Assembly (NCBI GenBank): GCA_035509415.1
Contig: DATJLQ010000139.1
Span: 1 to 24,242, forward strand
Direction: 5' to 3'
Length of the DNA stretch: 24,242 bases
Origin: DATJLQ01 sp035509415
Lineage (GTDB): Bacteria; Pseudomonadota; Alphaproteobacteria; JACZXZ01
How positions within the stretch are numbered: position 1 is the first letter of the stretch; every line of letters begins with the position of its first letter. A model generated the notes under the pieces. That model was not told where the DNA came from, searched no databases, and saw only the letters and a program-made list of their open reading frames with translations. Shown here piece by piece: positions 6,709 through 14,343 of the stretch. The translations under genes were made by a program, and so were the position numbers.

Positions 6709-8583
6709 GTGGCGACGCCGGGCAAATCACCCGCGGGATCCGAGCGGCTCGCGCGCAAGCCCGGCGCGCGGCGACCCGGCGATGCGCCCGGCCGGGAGAC
6801 GACGGCGCGCGAGACGGCGGCACGCGAGGCGGCGAAGCACGCCGAGCGCACGCTCCAGGGCCTGGGCGTCGCTCCGGGCATTGCGATCGGCCCGGTCCAT
6901 GTGCGCGAGTCCGGCTCGGTCGAGGTGCCGGAATACGCGATCGAAGAGGGGGCGCTCGAGGCCGAGGTGAAGCGCCTCGCCGACGCGGTCCATCGCTCGC
7001 GCCAGCAGCTCCGGAAGCTCAAGGAGAAGGCAGGGACGCTCAACGGCAGCGCGGCCGACGAGCTCGGCTTCCTGCTCGACGCCCATCTTCAGATGCTCGC
7101 GGGCTCGCGCCTCGTGCGCGGCGCCGAGGCGCGCATCCGGCGCGAGCGCATCAACGCCGAGGCGGCGATGCATCGTGAAATGCGCGACATCGCCAAGAGC
7201 TTCGCGCAGATGGAGGACGCCTATCTCGCGAGCCGCGCCGAGGACATCAACGAGGCGGGCGGGCGCGTGGTGCGCAACCTCCTGCGCCGGCCCTACCAGG
7301 CCTTCGCCGCCATCCCCGAGGGCAGCATCGTGCTGGCCGAGGAATTGACGCCGGCGGACACGGCGCTGCTCGACCCCGCGCGCATCGCGGGCTTCGCGAC
7401 CGTGCTCGGCGGGCGCGAGGGCCACACCGCGATCATGGCGCGCTCGCTCGGAATTCCGGCGGTCCTGGGAGCGGCGCATCTCCTCGAGGGGGCCGCGGGC
7501 GCGCTCGCGATCGTCGACGGCGGCGAGGGACGCGTGATTCTCGATCCGACGCCGGCGACCTTGGCGCTCTACGAGGAGCGCCGGCGCGCGTTCCGGATCG
7601 AGGAGCGCCAGCTCGCGCGTCTCGCGCGCCTCCCGGCGGAGACCACGGACGAGGTCACGATCACGCTTCAGGCGAACATCGAGCTCCCGCGCGAGCTCGA
7701 GACGGCGCTCGCGCTCGGGGCGCAGGGCATCGGCCTCTTGCGCACCGAGTTCATGTTCATGAACCGCGACGACGTGCCCGACGAAGAAGAACAATACCAG
7801 GCGCTGAAGGCGCTCGTCGTGGGGATGGACGGGAAGCCGGTCACCATGCGCACCCTCGACGTGGGCGGCGACAAGCTCGCCTATTCGCTAGGCGGCCACG
7901 TCGGCCCCTCGGCCAATCCCGCCCTCGGGCTGCGCGCGATCCGCTTCTCGCTGAAGCATCGCGAGCTCCTGGAGGCGCAGCTCTCGGCCATGCTGCGCGC
8001 GAGCGCCCACGGGCCCGTGCGCATCCTCTTGCCCATGATCTCGACCCTCGCCGAGGTGCGCACGGTGAGGACGCTCATGCGCAAGCTCCATGCGCGCCTG
8101 CAGCGTCAGGGCGTCAAGGTCGCGAAGGAGCCGCCGCCCTTGGGCGTCATGATCGAGATCCCGGGCGCGGCGCTCGCGGCCGACGCGCTCGCGACCGAGA
8201 GCGACTTCTTCGCCATCGGCACCAACGACCTCACCATGTACACGCTCGCGATCGACCGCAGCGACGAGCAGGTGGCGTACCTCTACAACTCGCTCCACCC
8301 GGCGGTGCTGCGCCTCATCCAGTTCGCGACCGGCGCCGCGTTGCGCGCGCGCATCCCGCTCTCGCTGTGCGGCGAGATGGCGGGCGACGCGCGCTACACG
8401 GCGCTCCTTCTGGGGCTCGGCATCCGCGACCTCTCGATGGCGCCGGGAGCGCTGCCGCGCATCAAGCGGCGCGTGCGCCTGCTCGATTCGCGCGCGGCCG
8501 CGCGCCGCGCCGAGCTGGTCATGAGCCAATGGGACCAGGGCCGCATCGCGACCCTGCTCGACGATTTCGACGATCTCGCGTGA
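6709..8583 (+). CDS. ptsI: phosphoenolpyruvate-protein phosphotransferase (enzyme I)
   Basis: Uses PEP to phosphorylate HPr. It is 624 residues from a GTG four bases after the ptsH stop, with a purine-rich GGAGAGGA upstream. The usual enzyme begins at about residue 49 (GLGVAPGIAIGPV), so there is an Ala/Arg/Glu-rich extension of about 48 residues. I see no later ATG or GTG that would remove it cleanly. Domains in order are the HPr-binding/EIN region (about 50-230), the phospho-histidine swivel GGREGHTAIMARS with H239, the PEP-binding barrel (LLRTEFMFMNRD, FFAIGTNDLTMYTLAIDR) and the catalytic cysteine LCGEMAGD at C554. There is no N-terminal GAF domain, so it is EI rather than the nitrogen-PTS PtsP type. 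It ends the EIIA-HPr-EI unit. Confidence 0.93.
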   Translation: MATPGKSPAGSERLARKPGARRPGDAPGRETTARETAAREAAKHAERTLQGLGVAPGIAIGPVHVRESGSVEVPEYAIEEGALEAEVKRLADAVHRSRQQLRKLKEKAGTLNGSAADELGFLLDAHLQMLAGSRLVRGAEARIRRERINAEAAMHREMRDIAKSFAQMEDAYLASRAEDINEAGGRVVRNLLRRPYQAFAAIPEGSIVLAEELTPADTALLDPARIAGFATVLGGREGHTAIMARSLGIPAVLGAAHLLEGAAGALAIVDGGEGRVILDPTPATLALYEERRRAFRIEERQLARLARLPAETTDEVTITLQANIELPRELETALALGAQGIGLLRTEFMFMNRDDVPDEEEQYQALKALVVGMDGKPVTMRTLDVGGDKLAYSLGGHVGPSANPALGLRAIRFSLKHRELLEAQLSAMLRASAHGPVRILLPMISTLAEVRTVRTLMRKLHARLQRQGVKVAKEPPPLGVMIEIPGAALAADALATESDFFAIGTNDLTMYTLAIDRSDEQVAYLYNSLHPAVLRLIQFATGAALRARIPLSLCGEMAGDARYTALLLGLGIRDLSMAPGALPRIKRRVRLLDSRAAARRAELVMSQWDQGRIATLLDDFDDLA

Positions 8584-8607
8584 GGCGGGACCTGGGGTCG
8601 CGCCGCG

Positions 8608-9135
8608 TCAGTAATGATAGAATTCGGGGTCGCAGTCCGGGCCCGTGATCGGCAACCAATCCAGCTTTACGCCCGTGCCGATGCGGAATTCGCGCGTGAG
8701 CAGCCGATCCATCAGACCGGACACCCGCATGTTGCTGCCGATGCCGCCTAAGGTATCGGTGATGCGGAAGCCGCCGTTGTTGGCTTCGAGCGCCGACATG
8801 TCGATGACCGTATCGAGGTGTCTCTTGGGCGTTTCCCGCTCGATCGTCGCCATGTTCACGAGCACGCCATTGTGCCGCTCGAGCAGCATGATGTCCGCCT
8901 TTTCCGATCGCGGCACGATCAAGTACGCGCCATAGGTCTCGGAATCCTGGACGTATTGGCACGAATCGTAAAAGAAGACTCCGTCGCCGATCTTGGCGCG
9001 ATAGTCCGCGTACCCAACTTTGAACGATCCTGAAGGGTCTGCGGGCACAATGTCAGGCCCCGCCCCGCGTAAGATGTGCGGCGCCGCAAAGGCCACAAGC
9101 ACAGTAAGCGCAATGCCCAATGGGAATCTCCGCAT
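8608..9135 (-). CDS. hypothetical secreted protein, paralogue A
   Basis: A protein of 175 residues of unknown function. The ATG at 9135 has GAGG eight bases upstream and starts a signal peptide (MRRFPLGIALTVLVAFAAPH), so export is likely; the frame continues upstream to 9198 but would place residues before the signal. The mature part shares YADYRAKIGxG, FY-x-SC, YLIVPxS, TIERE, SGLxDxL, REFR-x-x-TG and LPITGPxC with the gene just upstream (9176-9637), so the two are tandem paralogues. Two cysteines, in YDSC and GPDC, are conserved in both and may form a disulfide. Base composition is less GC-rich than the PTS genes. It converges on ptsI with 24 bases between. I do not recognise the family. 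Confidence 0.7.
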   Translation of the reverse strand: MRRFPLGIALTVLVAFAAPHILRGAGPDIVPADPSGSFKVGYADYRAKIGDGVFFYDSCQYVQDSETYGAYLIVPRSEKADIMLLERHNGVLVNMATIERETPKRHLDTVIDMSALEANNGGFRITDTLGGIGSNMRVSGLMDRLLTREFRIGTGVKLDWLPITGPDCDPEFYHY

Positions 9136-9175
9136 CGTATGGCCTCGAATGAAAGCGGACTCTCCGCGATCCGAT

Positions 9176-9637
9176 TTACGGCGCATGGTGGAGCGCATCG
9201 ATGCATTGCGGGCCGGTGATCGGGAGATGATCCAAGTCCTCGCCGGTCGCCATCCGGAAATCGCGATTTCGCAATTGGTCGACCAAACCGGAGGCCGACA
9301 TGAGGCTCCATATTCCGCCCTCGGTCCAGGCGATGCGGTATTCAGCGCCTTTTCGCTCGATTTCAGTCCAATCGACGATGGTTTCTCCGCTCCACTCGAT
9401 CATGACGATGCCGGCGTCTCGCGACTGCGGGACGATGAGATAGACGCGGTCGAGATCGCTATCGTCGGGCGCCATGACGTGGAGAGTGCGGCACGAGGCG
9501 TAAAAAATTGTTCCGTTTCCGATCTTGGCGCGATAATCGGCGTAGGCGTCTTCGAACAGACCGGCCTTTGCGGCATTCGTCGCGAACGGAGACATTGCGC
9601 AAAATACCAGCGCTGCGTACAGGCAGAACTTGCCCAT
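9176..9637 (-). CDS. hypothetical secreted protein, paralogue B
   Basis: A protein of 153 residues starting with a signal peptide (MGKFCLYAALVFCAMSPFA), with Shine-Dalgarno GAGG nine bases ahead of the ATG. It is paralogous to the gene at 8608-9135: YADYRAKIGNG near the mature N-terminus, YASC, YLIVPQS, TEIERK, SGLVDQL, REFR-like RDFRMATG and LPITGPQC in the same order. It lacks the roughly 15-residue linker that paralogue A has after its signal. It precedes A by 40 bases on the same strand, so they may share a transcript. It sits in the low-GC patch downstream of the glucanase-like gene. Function unknown; periplasmic or extracellular location is inferred from the signal peptide. Confidence 0.7.
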   Translation of the reverse strand: MGKFCLYAALVFCAMSPFATNAAKAGLFEDAYADYRAKIGNGTIFYASCRTLHVMAPDDSDLDRVYLIVPQSRDAGIVMIEWSGETIVDWTEIERKGAEYRIAWTEGGIWSLMSASGLVDQLRNRDFRMATGEDLDHLPITGPQCIDALHHAP

Positions 9638-9800
9638 GACCGGCGACCTCGTCGATAGATATTGATGTAGACATTGTCTCCATGCAGTTGCGGGGTCGGA
9701 TCCGAATTATGGAACGGGCCGTACTGAGAAACGATCGGAGAACCCTGAAACGGGCTCGGCCGGGTGAGGCCGTTCCAGGCCAACCCGCACGAGCCCGGCG

Positions 9801-11255
9801 TCAACTGCTGCCCGAGGGCTTGAGCGTGCCATCGGCGAGTAGCGTGATGCGCATCTCGTCGGTCTGGGCGTTCGGCGCGATCAGATTCAGGCTGAAGCGG
9901 TCGTCGTAGGGCGAGCCGTAGACGCCGCCGCGCGAGAAGGCGACGCCGTTGATGCCGCCCGAATTCGCGCTGACGGCATTGCCATAGGCGCTGTAATAGG
10001 CGTTGCCGGGCTGGGCGGGCGCATAGGCTAGCAGCGGGTTCTCCCACCATTCGTAGCTGGCCAGATCGCCCAATGCCGTGCTCGGCGAGGTGGCGGACAG
10101 GACGGTGCTGCCGGGAAAGCCGCAGGTGACCCCCTCGGCGAAATCCCCGGCCGCCTTCAGCAGCACGGCTGCATTCACATTCGCCGCGCCGAAATCCTTG
10201 TTGAGCGCGTCCCAGCCGCTGCTGGTCACGTCGATGCCCGCGCCCGTGGTCGCCGCCTGATAAATGAAATTGGTCATGTAGAGATTGCCGGCCGCCAGGT
10301 CATCCGCGGCGATCGTCACGGACAGCCCGGTATATTGATAGCTCTCGATGCCGGTCGGATCGCTGCCGGCCAAGGTTGCGTTCACATATCCGTTCAAGGT
10401 CACGCGATAGGTGCCGTTCGGATTGCCCGGCGGCGACGGCTTCGTCACCTGGGTGACGATCGCATCGAAATGGTAGTCGAGATTATAAATCTTATCGGGC
10501 GTGACGTTCGTCGCCGTACCGGTCGACTTGAAGCCGGCCGATCCTTTGCCGCCTGGCTTCTGTCCCGGCTCGAGATTGGTCAACTCCTTGACGACACTGC
10601 GGACTCCATTCGCAACGAAGAGGGATTGCAGATAGGCGTTGAAAGTCGCGTAGGGCGTCTGCACCGTTCCGTTCGGGAAGACATTGGTGCCGATGATGCG
10701 GACGAAACGGCCGTTCCCATCGAGATACACCGTCGCGGTCGAGGTCTCGCCGGAGAAGCCGGATGCCCCCGCCAGGGCGTTGAACAGGGTCGTCGTGTCG
10801 GCGGTATTGCCCACTTGGGTCTGCACCTTGCCGGCGCTCAGGAAGGCTATTTGGATCGCGCCCCCGAATTGCGAGATATTGGTGACATCGGCGCCGCCGG
10901 TAGAGCCGCCATACGACACCTCGAAGATGGAATAACGCGGCGTCGCGTTGCTGAGAAAATTCGGCTGGCTGCCGACGCCGAGCAACTCTATCCCCGCGGT
11001 CGACCCATAGGAAATGAAGCCGACCAGCGACGTTGCCGAATTGAGCTTGAGCCCATGGGTCGCAATATCGCTCAAACTATAGGCCGTCGATGTGCCGTAG
11101 GATTTGCTCTGGATGGCGATGGTTCCATTGGTGAAGGTTATATGGGACTCCGATCCGTACACCATATCGGCCGCCGCGGCGGCGAAGGTGACGTACACAT
11201 TGGCCGGAGAAAGTTTGCCGTTGTCCAACTTGGTCATGTCGAAGGTGATCTTCAT
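9801..11255 (-). CDS. GH64-like (beta-1,3-glucanase / thaumatin-fold) protein
   Basis: A protein of 484 residues with Shine-Dalgarno AAGGA about six bases before the ATG. Overall pattern resembles glycoside hydrolase family 64 (laminaripentaose-producing beta-1,3-glucanase): an N-terminal beta-sandwich opening (ANVYVTFA), GFISYGS (79-85), SIFEVSYGG (109-117), NISQFGGAIQIAF (126-138), then an alpha/beta part ending in YYSAYGNAVSAN and GGVYGSPYDDRFSLN. By my recollected alignment the family catalytic Glu matches E112, while the catalytic Asp falls at S128, so activity is uncertain. No signal peptide is visible, and an in-frame TAG 15 bases upstream rules out a longer N-terminus. GC is lower than in the flanks and an IS481-type remnant lies directly upstream, which suggests horizontal gain. 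A distinct beta-sandwich protein family is the alternative. Confidence 0.6.
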   Translation of the reverse strand: MKITFDMTKLDNGKLSPANVYVTFAAAAADMVYGSESHITFTNGTIAIQSKSYGTSTAYSLSDIATHGLKLNSATSLVGFISYGSTAGIELLGVGSQPNFLSNATPRYSIFEVSYGGSTGGADVTNISQFGGAIQIAFLSAGKVQTQVGNTADTTTLFNALAGASGFSGETSTATVYLDGNGRFVRIIGTNVFPNGTVQTPYATFNAYLQSLFVANGVRSVVKELTNLEPGQKPGGKGSAGFKSTGTATNVTPDKIYNLDYHFDAIVTQVTKPSPPGNPNGTYRVTLNGYVNATLAGSDPTGIESYQYTGLSVTIAADDLAAGNLYMTNFIYQAATTGAGIDVTSSGWDALNKDFGAANVNAAVLLKAAGDFAEGVTCGFPGSTVLSATSPSTALGDLASYEWWENPLLAYAPAQPGNAYYSAYGNAVSANSGGINGVAFSRGGVYGSPYDDRFSLNLIAPNAQTDEMRITLLADGTLKPSGSS

Positions 11256-11355
11256 CGCTCTTCCTTTCCGGGGCTAGCGAAGCGGCCGCTCCGACGAGAT
11301 CGACGTTTCATGCTCTACCAAAGGTGGCAGGACTCACGGATGCGGGCAAGCGCTC

Positions 11356-11544
11356 TTCGACCTGACCGTCCGTCCATGGACGTTTGATTTTGGTCAGCGC
11401 GTGCCCGACGCCGTTTTGGCGGCGGCCCATATCGAACGCGCGGGTCGCGTACCTGGCCGTTGGGCTATTGGCGTAACGCGGCGGGAACGTGAACCGGATG
11501 CCATAGCACAATGGGAATGAAGCGTGGGACCGGCGATAAGCGGC
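11356..11544 (-). pseudogene. remnant of an IS481-family transposase
   Basis: One minus-strand frame reads YGIRFTFPPRYANSPTARY, then AFDMGRRQNGVGHALTKIK and RPWTDGQVE. This matches the region around the last catalytic residue of IS481-type DDE transposases, whose usual forms are NGIQFTFPPRY, FDM, HRLTK and HPWTNGQVER. The well-matched part is 11356-11508; the stretch to 11544 (AAYRRSH) is a weaker extension. The usual TDNG is changed to LCYG, so the second catalytic Asp is lost, and the frame departs from the family right after GQVE. About 50-60 of roughly 300 residues remain. I found no terminal inverted repeats. It marks past insertion activity beside the GH64-like gene. Confidence 0.8.
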
Positions 11545-11629
11545 GCGCGTTACCGTGAGGAATATGTCCCCCGGCGCTTCCTTCCTGCGTTGGAATAAGA
11601 ATGCACCGTCGAAACCCGAGACCGAACAG

Positions 11630-12391
11630 CTAGCAGCCCAACCTCTCGGCGAGCGCATTGAAGTCCTTGGCTTCGAAATCGAAGCGCTCGGCGCGAGGCA
11701 CGTCGGCGCGCGGCACGTCGGTTCGCGCGCGCGGCTCGGCACCCGGATCGGGCTTGCGGCCCAAGCCGTATTCGAGCGGGCGCGGCACATGGGCGGTCTT
11801 GAGGCCGCAGGCGGCCGCGGCCGCGAGGTCGCTCCGGTGCGCGGCCACCATGACGCATTCCGCGGGCTCGAGGCGCAGCCATTGGCACGAGGTCAAATAG
11901 ACCACCGGCAGCGGCTTGAACTGGCGCGCGGGCTCGGCGCCGAGGATCGCGTCCCAGGGGAGATTCGCGTGCTTCGCCAAATTGACCATGAGCGCCACGT
12001 TGCCGTTGGAGCAGGTGGCGAGGATATATTTGCGCTTCAAGCGCGCGAGCCCCGCGACCGAATCGGGCCAGGGGTCGAGCCGGTGCCAAGCGCGCGCGAA
12101 GCGGTCGAGCTCGGCCTCGGCGATGCCCTTGATCCCGCGCTCGCCGAGCAACCTCTCGAGGCTCATGCGATGGAGATCGTCGAGCTGGCGGAAGGGCGCG
12201 CGGCCGCTCCTGACTTCCTCGAGGCTCGGCTGATAGAGCCCGCGCCATGCGTCGGCGAAGGCGACCCAGTCGACGTCGCCGATCCCATGGGCGCGCCCGA
12301 ACGCCTCGCCCTCGCGGACGATGCTGGTGCGCCAATCGACCACGGTGCCGAACACGTCGAACAGCAGGGCCTTGAGGATGGGTTCCGCCAT
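11630..12391 (-). CDS. HAD-superfamily haloacid dehalogenase, type II-like
   Basis: A protein of 253 residues whose ATG has a strong GGGAGG Shine-Dalgarno. HAD motifs are FDVFGTVVDW with nucleophile D12, TCSNGN (S128), FKP (K159) and VAAHRSDLAAA (D188), in the order and spacing of L-2-haloacid dehalogenase type II. HVPRPLEYG near the C-terminus is also typical of that group. The enzymes release halide from 2-haloacids through an aspartyl ester, but many annotated members act on other small substrates, so the true substrate is uncertain. The tail carries a short duplication (TDVPRADVPRAE, residues 225-235). It lies 48 bases downstream of the LysE-family gene on the same strand. Confidence 0.88.
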   Translation of the reverse strand: MAEPILKALLFDVFGTVVDWRTSIVREGEAFGRAHGIGDVDWVAFADAWRGLYQPSLEEVRSGRAPFRQLDDLHRMSLERLLGERGIKGIAEAELDRFARAWHRLDPWPDSVAGLARLKRKYILATCSNGNVALMVNLAKHANLPWDAILGAEPARQFKPLPVVYLTSCQWLRLEPAECVMVAAHRSDLAAAAACGLKTAHVPRPLEYGLGRKPDPGAEPRARTDVPRADVPRAERFDFEAKDFNALAERLGC

Positions 12392-12439
12392 GGCGACCTC
12401 CCGATGCGCGGGCGCTCGCGCGCTCGAATCCGCGCGCGC

Positions 12440-13069
12440 CTACGTGAAAATATGTATCAGGGCCCCGGCGCCGAACGCCAGCATGACGAAGCCCGACGCC
12501 CGGTGGATGACGCGCAGATAATCGTCCGAGAAGGCGGCGCGCATGAGACCGACGCCGTTGCAGAGGACGGTCCACCAAAGCGCCGAGCCCGCGAACACGC
12601 CCGCGGTCAGGAGGGCGCCGCCGAGGAACGTCTCGGTGCCGGTGGTGATGCCGACCGCGACGAACACGGCGGTGAAGGAGAAGATGGTGATCGGATTGGT
12701 GATGGTGAGGAAGAAGGTGCCGACCATATCCTGCGCCAAACGCCCGTCGGGCTGGCTGCGCGTGCCGGGCGGGTGCCATTTCCCGAACACGGTATGGAGG
12801 CCGAGCGCGATCAAGAGCGCGCCGCCGCCGAGCTGGAACCAATATTGCTCGCGCACCAGGAAATCGGCGACGAAGCTCACGCCGAAGGCCGCGATGGCGC
12901 CGTAGATCGCGTCCGCGGCCGCCGCCCCCATGCCCGAGGCGAGGCCGTACAACACGCTCCTGGTAAGCGAGCGCTGGATGCACAGGATGCCGACCGGGCC
13001 GACCGGTGCGGCGATCGCGAATCCGACCGCCAGGCCTTTGACGAAAAGCAGAAGCTGGAGAAGCTGCAT
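12440..13069 (-). CDS. LysE/RhtB-family amino-acid exporter
   Basis: Inner-membrane exporter of 209 residues with about six hydrophobic segments. The N-terminus (GLAVGFAIAAPVGPVGILCI) carries the conserved PxGP region of LysE proteins; LTITNPITIFSFTAVF is the second typical segment (TNPKxxxFF in relatives). A hydrophilic loop (residues about 97-112, GKWHPPGTRSQPDGRL) separates the halves. The family exports lysine, threonine, homoserine lactones or related compounds; the substrate cannot be read from sequence. Neighbours are the HAD gene downstream and pdxY upstream, all on the minus strand and possibly cotranscribed. Confidence 0.9.
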   Translation of the reverse strand: MQLLQLLLFVKGLAVGFAIAAPVGPVGILCIQRSLTRSVLYGLASGMGAAAADAIYGAIAAFGVSFVADFLVREQYWFQLGGGALLIALGLHTVFGKWHPPGTRSQPDGRLAQDMVGTFFLTITNPITIFSFTAVFVAVGITTGTETFLGGALLTAGVFAGSALWWTVLCNGVGLMRAAFSDDYLRVIHRASGFVMLAFGAGALIHIFT

Positions 13070-13087
13070 GAGCCCGCGATGCGTGAG

Positions 13088-13108
13088 AAGCCGGCGCCGC
13101 GTCGGCTT
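13088..13108 (-). terminator. possible hairpin between pdxY and the exporter
   Basis: AAGCCG (13088-13093) and CGGCTT (13103-13108) are perfect arms around a 9-base GC-rich loop, 73 bases after the pdxY stop in the reading direction. No T tract follows. It may be a weak terminator or mRNA-stability hairpin. Confidence 0.25.
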
Positions 13109-13180
13109 TAGCGCCCCGACCGGTTCGTTGATGCCGGCGCCGCCATGCGTCGGCGTTTCTTCCGTCGCGGCCCGCTCCGT

Positions 13181-14059
13181 TTAGCCTATCTTGACCGCTT
13201 TGAACAGCCGCTTGGGATTTGCGAGCCGGTCGAGTGCTGCGACGAGTGCCATCTCCTCGCGATGCTCGCGGGCGGTGCGCGCCATCACCTCGTGAAGCGA
13301 GGAGACCGCGCGCGCAAGCGCGCTTGCGACATTTTCTCCGCGTACGCGCCGGCCGACGAAGAGCGCCGAGAAGAGGTCGCCCGCGCCGTGGGCGCTCGAC
13401 GCCACCTCCGGGCCTTCCGCGAGCCAGCCCGCGCTCGCACTCGCGACGAGGGCACCGACCGAACGCCGGCCGCGCACGAGACGCCGCAAACCCTTGACCA
13501 CGACGAGCTTCGGTCCGCGCGCGACGAGGCGCCGCGCGGCCTCGAGCGCGCGCGCGATGTCCCAGCCGGCGCCGTCCGAGCCGTCCGCGAGCCAGGCGAG
13601 CTCGAACAGGTTCGGCAGCAGCACGTCCGCGCGCGGCAAGACCCGGTCGCGGAAGAATTCTGGGATGCCGGCGCGTACGTAGAAGCCCTTCCCGCTCTCG
13701 CCCATCACGGGATCGCAATAATAGAGTGCCTTCGGGTTCGCGGATTTGACGCGCGCGACCGCGTCGAGGATCGCGGGCCCGAGGGACGCATCGCCGAGAT
13801 AGCCCGTGAGGATCGCCGCGCACTGCTTGAGCTCGCCCGCGGCCGCGAGCCCGTCGAGCGCGGTTTCGATCTCGCTCGGCTCGGCGATGCGCCCGCGCCA
13901 GGCGGGCGCGCCCTTGGCCACGCGGCGCGCGGGATGATGGGCGAGGGTCACGGTCGAGAGCGCCACGGTCTCGATGCCGAGACGCTGGAGGGCCGGGACC
14001 GCCGCGCCGTTCCCCACATAGCCCGCCGCGACCGAGGATTGGATCGAAAGCACGCTCAT
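13181..14059 (-). CDS. pdxY: pyridoxal kinase, PdxY-like
   Basis: Ribokinase-fold enzyme of 292 residues that phosphorylates pyridoxal in the vitamin B6 salvage route. The start SVLSIQSSVAAGYVGNGAAV closely matches the PdxK/PdxY signature (SIQSxVxxGHVGN). YYCDPVMGE is the central substrate/Mg motif, LLPNLFEL the helix before the nucleotide lobe, and SAHGAGDLFSALF carries the catalytic Asp D228 and the anion hole. Length fits PdxY (about 285). The ATG starts right at the motif, so it is well placed although no strong Shine-Dalgarno is obvious. It is the most upstream of three minus-strand genes. Confidence 0.92.
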   Translation of the reverse strand: MSVLSIQSSVAAGYVGNGAAVPALQRLGIETVALSTVTLAHHPARRVAKGAPAWRGRIAEPSEIETALDGLAAAGELKQCAAILTGYLGDASLGPAILDAVARVKSANPKALYYCDPVMGESGKGFYVRAGIPEFFRDRVLPRADVLLPNLFELAWLADGSDGAGWDIARALEAARRLVARGPKLVVVKGLRRLVRGRRSVGALVASASAGWLAEGPEVASSAHGAGDLFSALFVGRRVRGENVASALARAVSSLHEVMARTAREHREEMALVAALDRLANPKRLFKAVKIG

Positions 14060-14142
14060 GGATCGAGCTTGCCATAGGGGTCGGCGGGCGCCTAGGCGCG
14101 GCGTCGGCGCCGTGCGGCCCGGTCTCCACTGCGCTATAAATC

Positions 14143-14230
14143 CTCATCCCGAGGAACCCCGCCGCCATCCTTCGAGACGCCCGCCATGGGGGCTCCTCAG
14201 GACGAGGCGGCGGGGTGTCTCGAAGGATGA
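14143..14230. repeat. REP-like extragenic palindrome
   Basis: CATCCTTCGAGAC at 14166-14178 is the exact reverse complement of 14217-14229, with a 38-base interior that contains its own imperfect stem (GGCTCCTCAGGACGAGG). Outside it, ACCCCGCCGCC (14156-14166) pairs with GGCGGCGGGGT (14206-14216), and CTCATCCCGAGGA begins the element. Sequences of this kind are dispersed in rhizobial and related genomes. It sits between the divergent pdxY and CoA-ester lyase genes. Confidence 0.75.
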
Positions 14231-14343
14231 GCGCGCAAGAAACACCGCGCCGGCCCCACGTTATTGCAACGCAGCAAGATTCCTTGTTAGGCTGGCGCCG
14301 GCTTCTCCGCCCCGTCCCGCAGATCCAGCCAGGATCCCAATCC

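Noticed and set aside
9638..9800. Frameshifted C-terminal extension of the GH64-like protein
   Set aside because: The next frame stays open past the stop (it reads SCGLAWNGLTRPSPF), but it shows no family resemblance and runs into the leader of the next gene; the 484-residue protein already ends with a family-like stretch.
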